Source: an uncultured Eubacteriales bacterium (GTDB taxonomy: Bacteria; Bacillota; Clostridia; Oscillospirales; Acutalibacteraceae). Taken from it: a stretch of DNA of 10,626 nucleotides. The stretch lies in NCBI GenBank assembly GCA_934667845.1, contig CAKUMQ010000077.1, positions 1 to 10,626 on the forward strand. The letters are read 5' to 3'. A program made the position numbers and the translations under genes. This document shows, in pieces, positions 1 to 6,304 of this stretch (position 1 is its first letter; each line of letters starts with the position of its first letter). The notes beneath the pieces were generated by a model. It was not told the origin of the DNA. It saw only the letters and a program-made list of their open reading frames with translations, and ran no database searches.

Positions 1-254
1 CATCGGTCGGTGCTCCACAGCGTCCAGTACAGCCACAGCTGTCCGCTGTAGTCGATCGTCACGGTGTTGGTTTCCTTATCGTAGGTCTTGGCGGTCACAT
101 TGTTTCCCGCGCCCAGCCCCGCAAGGTCGAGCACGAGATCCTCCGCCGGCGCGGCGGTAACAACAGATGCCCAGCCCACGCTCAGGGCACCACCAAGGAG
201 CAGGATCGCGCAAAGAAAGGCAAGAAATCGCTTGCTGACATTGCTTTTTTTCAT
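1..254 (-). CDS. Exported protein of unknown function, N-terminal fragment (cut by window edge)
   Basis: Only the first 84 codons are visible; the gene runs off the left edge. The ATG at 254-252 has an AAAGGAG ribosome binding site 8 bases upstream. Residues 1-35 form a clear Sec signal peptide: a basic N-terminus (MKKSNVSKR), a hydrophobic core (FLAFLCAILLLGGAL) and an Ala-rich cleavage region near VVTAAPA. No Cys sits in a lipobox position, so it is probably secreted or attached by a C-terminal element not seen here. The mature start (DLVLDLAGLGAGNNV, then TVTIDYSGQLWLYW) looks like beta-strands rich in aromatic residues, as at the start of carbohydrate-binding or beta-sandwich domains, but I do not recognise a family. 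It lies 69 bases after the solute-binding protein gene on the same strand and is probably in the same operon. An extracellular polysaccharide-active protein is a guess from context only. Confidence 0.8.
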   Translation of the reverse strand, partial: MKKSNVSKRFLAFLCAILLLGGALSVGWASVVTAAPAEDLVLDLAGLGAGNNVTAKTYDKETNTVTIDYSGQLWLYWTLWSTDR

Positions 255-262
255 TGGGTTCA

Positions 263-269
263 CTCCTTT
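263..269 (-). promoter_or_regulatory. Ribosome binding site for the exported protein at 254
   Basis: On the minus strand this reads AAAGGAG, 8 bases before the ATG. It supports the small left-edge frame as a real gene rather than a chance open frame. Confidence 0.75.
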
Positions 270-323
270 TTCTGTTTGAATGGGATCGCCTGATCTTCTG
301 TCGGTCCGTCCCCCCCTCTTTTC

Positions 324-2003
324 TTACGACCCTGCCGGATGATTGCCGATCCACTCCCGGAACAGCGCATAGGCATCCGTCACAAAAGCCGCATATTTTT
401 TTGCCCCGTTGGTATTGGTCTCCGCAGTGTACGCCTGCCAGGTGGCATCAAGATTTTTCTCACCCTTGACGACCGCCCGCCGGTAGTTTTCCATCGGGTC
501 GCGGATCACGCGTCCCTGCGCCTGTATGAACAGCAGGGTGTCCTCGTCATAGCGCAGACTCGGCACCTGTGCCGAGGTGTACTCCTCCAGCTCCGCCTTG
601 CGCTGCACGATATCCCGCTGCTTCACCTGATAGACGACCGTAGAGCTGTCCTCCACGATCTTTTCATCCAGCGTTTTGCTGAAATACGCCGGCAGACATT
701 CCCCCACGGTCAGGCTGTTTTTCCATGCGCTGAGCGTCTTATCGGCAGGGCAATTGTTCAGCGTCTGCACATATTTGCCGTTTTCGTCCTCATGCCATGC
801 GCGCTCCCCGCCCGGAGGGCCCCAACTCAGCCACATGGCGCCCTCGTCGCTGTAGAAGAAGTCCAAAAGCCGCAGTGCGGCGGCGGGATTCTGACACTTG
901 GCGGAGATCAGCGTTTTGTCCGCCCAGATGCCGCCGTATGCCGAGCGTCCGTCCACAAAGCTCGCGCCGTCCGCCGAAAGCGGCGGCAGATAGGTGTAAT
1001 CCTCCAGCTGACGGGTGGCATCCATCGTGTTCAGGTTCACATTCCATCCGCCGATCACGCCGACTGTCTCTACCGAGGCGTTCAGCACTGCGGCATAGCC
1101 GGTGAGGTCGTCCGTGCCGATAAACGTCGTGTCGAGCAGCCCCTCATTGGCAAGCGCGGCGGCATATTTCAGCGTGGACTTATAGCCGTCGCTCAGCGGC
1201 GCATAGGCGGCGCTGCCGTCTGCCGTCAGATACATCGGGAATTCCGAATTATAGGACACACCGAACCAGCCGTACATCTCCTGCGGCAGATCGGTATGCA
1301 GAAGCATCGGGATCTCATCCGCCTGCCCGTTGCCGTTGGGATCGCCCTTTTTGAACGCGCGCAGCACCTCGGTGAGCTGTGTCGTCGTGCGGGGCATGGA
1401 CAACCCGAGCGTATCCAGCCACTTCTGATTGATCAGCATACCCATAAAGCTGCTGTTGGCACTGCCGACCGTCACATTCGGCAGGCTGTAAATGTTGCCG
1501 TCCAGCGCCGTGGACATATACTGCGCATACGGCACCTGCTTGAACATCGCCTGCACATTCGGCGCATAGCGCGGGATCCAGTCGTCAAGCTGCAGGATCA
1601 TGCCCTGCTCGATATACGGCCACTGATACGCAATATCGCAGTAGAAGCCGGTGAGGATATCCGGCAGATCACCGGAGGCATACGCCGCCTGGAGGTTTGC
1701 CGCCGCATATCCGGTCGTGACCGTCCACTCCAGGTGAATATTGGTCTTTTTCTCAAGCTCCTGCATCAGCGCCGTGTTCTCCGGCTTGAAGCCGTTGTTG
1801 AGGTCATAGGTCAGCACCTTCAGCGTGATCGGCTCTTTGACAATGGGGTACCCCGTCGCAAAAACGCCGTTCTCATCCGGCACGCGGTCATCGACGGAGC
1901 TTTCTCCGCCGTCGCCCGTCCGGCATCCCGAAAGCGCCAGCAGCAGGCAGCCGGACAGCAGCAGCGCTGCCAGCCGTGCAAGGGGTTTTCTCTTACCGTG
2001 CAT
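324..2003 (-). CDS. ABC transporter extracellular solute-binding lipoprotein (LplA-type, family 1)
   Basis: A 559-residue sugar-binding lipoprotein that should capture the transported oligosaccharide outside the cell and deliver it to the two permeases encoded upstream. A signal sequence (MHGKRK, then a Leu/Ala core) ends in a lipobox, LALSGC, with Cys27 as the probable lipidated residue; Cys19 (LLLSGC) is a weaker alternative. After a Ser/Asp/Gly-rich linker comes the LplA-like opening YPIVKEPITLKV (about 52-63). Other family features are the LPDIL segment (113-117), the DPNGNGQADEIP loop (221-232, a calcium-loop-like sequence frequent in these proteins), and a WLSWGPPGGERAW...DENGKY stretch (391-411). 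At 559 residues it is longer than MalE-type proteins but normal for the LplA group. The ATG at 2003 follows an AAAGGAG site with 9-base spacing. It is placed after the permeases and the alpha-mannosidase, behind a 63-base gap containing a hairpin, so its level may be set separately. An alpha-mannoside ligand is inferred from the neighbouring GH38 gene; the sequence itself does not show the ligand. Confidence 0.93.
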   Translation of the reverse strand: MHGKRKPLARLAALLLSGCLLLALSGCRTGDGGESSVDDRVPDENGVFATGYPIVKEPITLKVLTYDLNNGFKPENTALMQELEKKTNIHLEWTVTTGYAAANLQAAYASGDLPDILTGFYCDIAYQWPYIEQGMILQLDDWIPRYAPNVQAMFKQVPYAQYMSTALDGNIYSLPNVTVGSANSSFMGMLINQKWLDTLGLSMPRTTTQLTEVLRAFKKGDPNGNGQADEIPMLLHTDLPQEMYGWFGVSYNSEFPMYLTADGSAAYAPLSDGYKSTLKYAAALANEGLLDTTFIGTDDLTGYAAVLNASVETVGVIGGWNVNLNTMDATRQLEDYTYLPPLSADGASFVDGRSAYGGIWADKTLISAKCQNPAAALRLLDFFYSDEGAMWLSWGPPGGERAWHEDENGKYVQTLNNCPADKTLSAWKNSLTVGECLPAYFSKTLDEKIVEDSSTVVYQVKQRDIVQRKAELEEYTSAQVPSLRYDEDTLLFIQAQGRVIRDPMENYRRAVVKGEKNLDATWQAYTAETNTNGAKKYAAFVTDAYALFREWIGNHPAGS

Positions 2004-2012
2004 AGACGATCT

Positions 2013-2019
2013 CTCCTTT
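2013..2019 (-). promoter_or_regulatory. Ribosome binding site of the solute-binding protein gene
   Basis: AAAGGAG on the minus strand, 9 bases before the ATG at 2003, and just downstream of the intergenic hairpin. Confidence 0.7.
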
Positions 2020-2037
2020 TTCGGTTTATTTTGCTGT

Positions 2038-2056
2038 CGGAGCCGTTTTGGCTCCG
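2038..2056 (-). other. Intergenic hairpin between alpha-mannosidase and solute-binding protein genes
   Basis: On the minus strand CGGAGCC (2056-2050) and GGCTCCG (2044-2038) form a perfect 7-bp, GC-rich stem around a 5-base AAAAC loop. The stem starts about 10 bases after the alpha-mannosidase stop codon. The 3' side continues ACAGCAAAATAAACC, with no run of T, so it is not a normal intrinsic terminator. A plausible role is an mRNA stabilising or processing element that gives the solute-binding protein more transcript than the permeases, as proposed for similar hairpins in other ABC sugar operons. The structure is seen; the role is inferred. Confidence 0.5.
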
Positions 2057-2066
2057 CTTCTTCCGT

Positions 2067-4484
2067 TCATTCCAGCGGGTCACACGGCGTGCACTGCCCG
2101 CCGCATACCCGCAGCGTCTGCACCTGATAGCCGCGAAGCGGGAAGGACGCGCGAATACTCTCCTCCGGCCAAAAAACGGTCACCGTGCCGTCCTCTGCCT
2201 GTGCCCGCAAAACGCGCAGAATGCTGCTGCCGTCCGCCGCCGGGTGAAGGCTCATCAGCCGTGCCCCCGTGATCTCCAGCGACTGCGCAGCAGTGCCGCC
2301 TCCGCGCGGGAACAGCAGTGCCGTCACGGGCGGCGTGTTAAAGCTCTGTGCCGCCGCATCCAGCGCCGCCTCTGTCGGCGGGGCGGGCACCAGCCGGAAA
2401 CGCATCTGCCGCGCACCCATATCCGCATGGGGCAAAAAGCTGTTCTCGCTCAAAAGCGGCCGCCCGGTGATCGGATGCGCCACATACACCGGCGTGCGCA
2501 GAAGCGTGGACATGAGCTGTCCGTCCCGCACGCAAACGCCGCCAGAGCTGTCATTGATCACCCCGAGCAGCCACTGACCGCCCGCCGTCGCCGCCGTCCA
2601 GCTGTGTGTCGACTGCTCCTGCCCGTCCTTTTCCAGGAACCGTGCGCCGCAGATATCCTGACCGTAAAACTCCGGCGCATCCGCCGATACCGGAAACGCC
2701 ATGCGGTACAGCTGATGCGGCGCACCGGCATACAGGCGGACATCCACATCCACAAAGGGCAGCTCGCGGAATACGGTGTATTGCACACAGGCTCTCGCGG
2801 TCTTATCGCCGAGCAGCACCTGCACACGGGTCAGCACATCGCCCTCCTCCGTCACCGTGACGGCGGAGATACCCTCCCGCCCGACAAACTGCGTCAGCGC
2901 CTCTCCGGCAAGCAGCTTAAACGGACGCGGGTCGTGACCGAGCGCGGTCTCCTCCATGCTCCACGGATCCTCGCTGTCGGTATATGCCGTCAGGCGGGCA
3001 AAGCCCGGACGGATCAGCTCCCTGCCGGAGACGGTCAGCGAATTGAGCGCGCCGGTCGCCGGATCAAGCGTCACCCGCCCCCATTCCGTCGTCAGCATCA
3101 GCCTGTCCCGCAGAGGATACGCGGCGCGCAGCGGGGGTTTTTGCCGTTTCAGCGAAATGTCCAGCCGCGCCATACCCATCGGGACAAGCGGTACGACAAC
3201 GCCGATGCGCTTTCGCCAGTCGAGGCTTAAATTGCTCTCCTCCTTGAGGACCTGCGCGGGGAGCGTCCGCCCGCCAAAACGGACGGTCACGTTTGTCACC
3301 TCGTCGCTCCAGTTCTGATCCGGCAGCATGAACTCGCATTCTACATAGGCTTTTCCGCCGACGGGGAGAGGTTGAAACACGAACACCGGCGTATCGCCCG
3401 GCTGTGCCGGCTTTTCGTCCCGGCACAGCGCCGCCATGCTGTCAAAAATGCAGCCTTCGGCAAGCCGCAGCCCCGTATGCAGCCGCATCAGTGCATTTTC
3501 CTCCGCAGACTCCACACAGGTGCCGGGCAGAATATCGTGGAACTGGCAGAACAGCAGCTCGCGCTCGGCTTTTTCCAGCTGCTCCTGCGGATAGGGCAGC
3601 CCCGTCCGCTTTTGTGCCAGCAGCGCCATCGCCTCCGCCGTATAAAGCTGCCCCTCAAGCCGCCGGTGCGCGCGCTTGACCCGCTGCATGGTGGTATATG
3701 TTCCCACAAACACCGGGCCGAGATCGCGGGTGAGCACGGGCATGGGCTTTCCCCGCAGGGTCTCCGTATACGCTTCCGGTGTGGAATGGATCAGCCGGTC
3801 CGGGACCTGCCGCTGCAGCTCGCCCAGCGCGTCCAGATCCTGCCGCGACGGCCCGCCGCCGTGATTTCCCACGCCCCACAGCCGGAAGCCCACGCCGTTT
3901 TCCGACAGGGCGTCCAGACTGGCGCGGATCGCCTCCGCGCTTTTTCCGAGCGGCGTATTGTAGCAGGTAGTCGTCCGGACGGCAGTCACCCGGCTGCCGG
4001 CGTAGCCCTGCCAGCAAAACACCTCCGGCAGCCCCGGCGTCCCGCGCATAAACAGATAATCCCGATAGCCGGTCAGCTCCAGAAGCTGCACCAGTCCGCG
4101 GCTGTGTCCAAACGCATCCAGACTTGCCGCCGTCTCCGGAACGACGCCGAATTTTTCCTTAAAATACCGGCGTCCCGCGCGGATCTGCCGGAGCAGCGAT
4201 TCGCCGCATGGCAGGTTACAGTCGGGCTGAAGATACCAGCCGCCCATAATGTGCCAGCGTCCCGCCTGCACCAGACGGCGGATGCGGGCAAACAGCGCCG
4301 GATCGTAGGTCTCCGTCCACTCATACAGCAGGGCTTCGTTATGGTTGAACACAAAGCCCGGATATTCCTCGCACAGATCGGCAGCGACGGCAAAGGTCGA
4401 CAGTGCCGCGCCGACGCCCTCCTGCCAGTTCCACTGCCAGACGGGATCAATATGTGCGTTGGCAATCAAATGCAATTCCTTCAC
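2067..4484 (-). CDS. Alpha-mannosidase, glycoside hydrolase family 38
   Basis: An 805-residue metal-dependent retaining alpha-mannosidase that should release mannose from alpha-mannosides. With the GTG at 4484 as residue 1, the family's metal-binding residues are all present: His11 and Asp13 in NAHIDPVWQW, Asp123 in SLDAFGHS (also the expected catalytic nucleophile by comparison with Golgi mannosidase II), and His316 in QFHDILPGT. NHGGGPSR at about 207-214 is another family signature. The C-terminal part is mostly beta-rich, as in GH38. There is no signal peptide, so it acts in the cytoplasm on imported sugar. The longest open frame starts at a TTG at 4556, inside the permease gene. I prefer GTG 4484 because GAGGAAG lies 6 bases before it, 13 bases separate it from the permease stop, and the catalytic domain begins at once. 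Its place between the permeases and the solute-binding protein ties it to the transporter. Linkage preference (alpha-1,2, -1,3, -1,6 or a substituted mannoside) cannot be read from the sequence. Confidence 0.95.
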   Translation of the reverse strand: MKELHLIANAHIDPVWQWNWQEGVGAALSTFAVAADLCEEYPGFVFNHNEALLYEWTETYDPALFARIRRLVQAGRWHIMGGWYLQPDCNLPCGESLLRQIRAGRRYFKEKFGVVPETAASLDAFGHSRGLVQLLELTGYRDYLFMRGTPGLPEVFCWQGYAGSRVTAVRTTTCYNTPLGKSAEAIRASLDALSENGVGFRLWGVGNHGGGPSRQDLDALGELQRQVPDRLIHSTPEAYTETLRGKPMPVLTRDLGPVFVGTYTTMQRVKRAHRRLEGQLYTAEAMALLAQKRTGLPYPQEQLEKAERELLFCQFHDILPGTCVESAEENALMRLHTGLRLAEGCIFDSMAALCRDEKPAQPGDTPVFVFQPLPVGGKAYVECEFMLPDQNWSDEVTNVTVRFGGRTLPAQVLKEESNLSLDWRKRIGVVVPLVPMGMARLDISLKRQKPPLRAAYPLRDRLMLTTEWGRVTLDPATGALNSLTVSGRELIRPGFARLTAYTDSEDPWSMEETALGHDPRPFKLLAGEALTQFVGREGISAVTVTEEGDVLTRVQVLLGDKTARACVQYTVFRELPFVDVDVRLYAGAPHQLYRMAFPVSADAPEFYGQDICGARFLEKDGQEQSTHSWTAATAGGQWLLGVINDSSGGVCVRDGQLMSTLLRTPVYVAHPITGRPLLSENSFLPHADMGARQMRFRLVPAPPTEAALDAAAQSFNTPPVTALLFPRGGGTAAQSLEITGARLMSLHPAADGSSILRVLRAQAEDGTVTVFWPEESIRASFPLRGYQVQTLRVCGGQCTPCDPLE

Positions 4485-4490
4485 AGACAG

Positions 4491-4497
4491 CTTCCTC
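4491..4497 (-). promoter_or_regulatory. Ribosome binding site deciding the GTG start of alpha-mannosidase
   Basis: GAGGAAG on the minus strand directly follows the permease TGA stop (4500-4498) and lies 6 bases before GTG at 4484. This favours the GTG over the upstream in-frame TTG at 4556, which would add 24 residues with no family resemblance. Confidence 0.65.
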
Positions 4498-5427
4498 TCA
4501 TTCCCCGGTAATACCGCTGTGCTCAATTCCCTCGAGGAACCAGCGCTGCAGGACAAAATACAGGATCAGCAGCGGGAGCAGCACCAGCACGCAGGACGCC
4601 ATGATCAGCCCTAAGTGGTAATCCTCCTTCAGCGCTGCCGCCAGTGCCGCGTTGCCGTCTCCCTTGTTCATCTGCTCGATCATATTTGCCACGTTCGGCA
4701 GCACCTGCGGCAGCAGAAAAAGCTCGCTCTTGCGCAGATACAGCCCCGGCTCATAGAAATCGTTATAATGCCATACGACCGACAGCACCGTGCAGACCAA
4801 CAGGGAATTCGACGCGGAGGGCAGCGCAATGCGGACAAATGTCTGCATCGCCGAGCAGCCATCAATGGCTGCCGCTTCCTCCAGCGATTTCGGCAGCGTC
4901 AGGAAAAACTGCCGGAACAGGAAGATAAACAGTCCGCTTTTCAGTCCCGCGCCCAAAAAAGCGGGAACGATCAGGGGCAAAAAGCTGTCTAACATACCGG
5001 TGCGGACAAAAATGATGTACAGCGGTACGATCAGCGACTGGATCGGCACGATCATCGTCGCCAGCACCACCAGAAACAGCCGGTTGACATACCGGTAGGG
5101 AAAGCGGGCAAAGGCATATCCCGCCATGGAGCAGGACAGCAGATGCCCGAGTGTACCGCATGCCGCCACCAAAACACTGTTACCGAGGTGCTGCGGATAT
5201 CCAAGCTCGCGGAAGGCGAGCAGATAATTGCGGAAATGGAACTCGTTCACGATCCATTTCACCGAGCTGTCAATCAGATCGCGATAGGATTTGACCGATG
5301 TCACCAGCATAAACAGAAAGGGAAATAAAAACACAAACGCCAGGCTGATCAGCAGCAGGTAGACAAACACCTGTGCTGCCGCCGCGACCGCCTTCTGGCG
5401 GGAAAACCGATATGATCGCTGCTTCAT
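4498..5427 (-). CDS. Carbohydrate ABC transporter permease, MalG-like (CUT1 family)
   Basis: A 309-residue inner-membrane subunit that forms the sugar channel with the MalF-like partner encoded just before it. About six hydrophobic segments are visible, starting near residues 18-43. The cytoplasmic loop that docks the ATPase is clear at about 181-205: EEAAAIDGCSAMQTFVRIALP, matching the EAA---G---------I-LP signature, including the conserved Gly. The C-terminus LQRWFLEGIEHSGITGE is typical of MalG-type permeases. The start is taken as ATG 5427 (MKQRSYRF), 10 bases after the upstream stop, with GAGGTG placed before it; a longer frame reaches back to 5460 but would add a charged, unrelated leader and overlap the previous gene. 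The spacing indicates translational coupling with its neighbours. Family assignment is secure; the sugar is inferred from the adjacent GH38 gene. Confidence 0.93.
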   Translation of the reverse strand: MKQRSYRFSRQKAVAAAAQVFVYLLLISLAFVFLFPFLFMLVTSVKSYRDLIDSSVKWIVNEFHFRNYLLAFRELGYPQHLGNSVLVAACGTLGHLLSCSMAGYAFARFPYRYVNRLFLVVLATMIVPIQSLIVPLYIIFVRTGMLDSFLPLIVPAFLGAGLKSGLFIFLFRQFFLTLPKSLEEAAAIDGCSAMQTFVRIALPSASNSLLVCTVLSVVWHYNDFYEPGLYLRKSELFLLPQVLPNVANMIEQMNKGDGNAALAAALKEDYHLGLIMASCVLVLLPLLILYFVLQRWFLEGIEHSGITGE

Positions 5428-5437
5428 CCGATTCACC

Positions 5438-6304
5438 TCACATTTCCGTTCCGCGCACAAGGGGGCGCAGAAGGAGAAAAACCAATGTCAGAATCACCGC
5501 AATCAGCAGAAAATAGATCCAGCCTGCCGCCGCGGCATATTCAAACTGCGCATAGGTGAACATCAGATAATCGATCAGCTCAATGACCGGATTCTGCGCA
5601 TCGGTAAAGCTGTCCACAAAGGTGTATACCGTATTGAGCAGGATCATCGGGCTGATCAGCGGCAGCGTCACATACCACAGCATTTCCCAGCTGTTGGCGG
5701 AATCAATGCGCGCCGCCTCATAAAGCTGGGAGGGGATCTTCTGCAGACCCGCCAGAAAGATCACGATCTGCACGCCGGAACGCCAGAACACCTGCGTCAG
5801 CAGCTCGAGAAAGCTCCGAACGAAGCCGGTGCCCTTTTCTCCGAGATAGAGCACCACGTCATCCTGCAAAATCAGCGAGGACACCACCGACATGGCGTCC
5901 TGCTGCACCCCCTGCGCAGTCAGCTGCTGCATAACAAAGCCGGTGCCCAGCACGACCGGCAGGAAGAACAGTGTGCGGAATACGCCGCGGCCGGGAAAAC
6001 GGCGGTTAAGCAGGATGGCAATGAACAGCGAAAACAGGACGATGACCGGTGTCTGCGTCAGCGTTCTTTTCAGTATTTCCAGCAGATACACCACAAACCC
6101 GGTATCCACAAACAGCGCGTGGTGATAATGCGACAGCCCCGCAAAGGTCATTTCCAGCGTAGAGGGATTTTTCAGATCCGAAAAGCTGATCGCCAGGGCA
6201 TACAGCGCCGGCAGCAGGAAGAACACCAGCGTTCCCAGCATCCAGGGCAGCAGAAACTGCAGCGGCTGCCGCCTTTTCCGCGCTTCAAGCGACAGTTTTT
6301 TCAT
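5438..6304 (-). CDS. Sugar ABC transporter permease, MalF/LplB-like (CUT1 family)
   Basis: A 288-residue inner-membrane permease that pairs with the MalG-like protein encoded 10 bases downstream. It begins with a short basic cytoplasmic tail (MKKLSLEARKRRQ) followed by a membrane helix (about 15-41), then further helices near 79-99, 107-126, 165-187, 211-232 and 260-281. FPGRGVFRTLFFLPVVL (103-119) is characteristic of MalF-type subunits of this length. The ATPase-docking loop is at about 193-217: YEAARIDSANSWEMLWYVTLP. The usually conserved Gly of the EAA motif is Ser here (Ser202), while EAA and the LP end are kept. The ATG overlaps the TGA of the DUF5696 gene by 4 bases (ATGA at 6304-6301), with a GAGGGGGAG ribosome binding site upstream, so the two are translationally coupled. 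No ATPase gene is in the window. Confidence 0.93.
   Translation of the reverse strand: MKKLSLEARKRRQPLQFLLPWMLGTLVFFLLPALYALAISFSDLKNPSTLEMTFAGLSHYHHALFVDTGFVVYLLEILKRTLTQTPVIVLFSLFIAILLNRRFPGRGVFRTLFFLPVVLGTGFVMQQLTAQGVQQDAMSVVSSLILQDDVVLYLGEKGTGFVRSFLELLTQVFWRSGVQIVIFLAGLQKIPSQLYEAARIDSANSWEMLWYVTLPLISPMILLNTVYTFVDSFTDAQNPVIELIDYLMFTYAQFEYAAAAGWIYFLLIAVILTLVFLLLRPLVRGTEM

Noticed and set aside
276..323. GATC-loop-GATC inverted repeat and CGGACCG palindrome in the gap after the binding-protein gene
   Set aside because: The stems are only 4 bp or self-overlapping; too short to call a terminator or operator.
2038..2056. Hairpin considered as a Rho-independent terminator
   Set aside because: No T-run follows the stem in either direction, and the same-strand genes continue 35 bases later.
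339..3230. Very long open frame (963 codons) on the plus strand
   Set aside because: It lies antisense to the solute-binding protein and alpha-mannosidase genes, spans their gap, and its translation is rich in Arg, His and Gln with no domain or signal. GC-rich codon use on the minus strand removes stops from this antisense frame; it is a shadow.
3372..4511. 379-codon plus-strand open frame
   Set aside because: Antisense to the GH38 gene, with low-complexity Arg/His/Gln-rich translation. The GH38 frame carries all catalytic motifs, so this one is a shadow.
4485..4556. N-terminal extension of the alpha-mannosidase from a TTG start
   Set aside because: It overlaps the permease gene by about 60 bases, has no family resemblance, and a good ribosome binding site serves the GTG at 4484.
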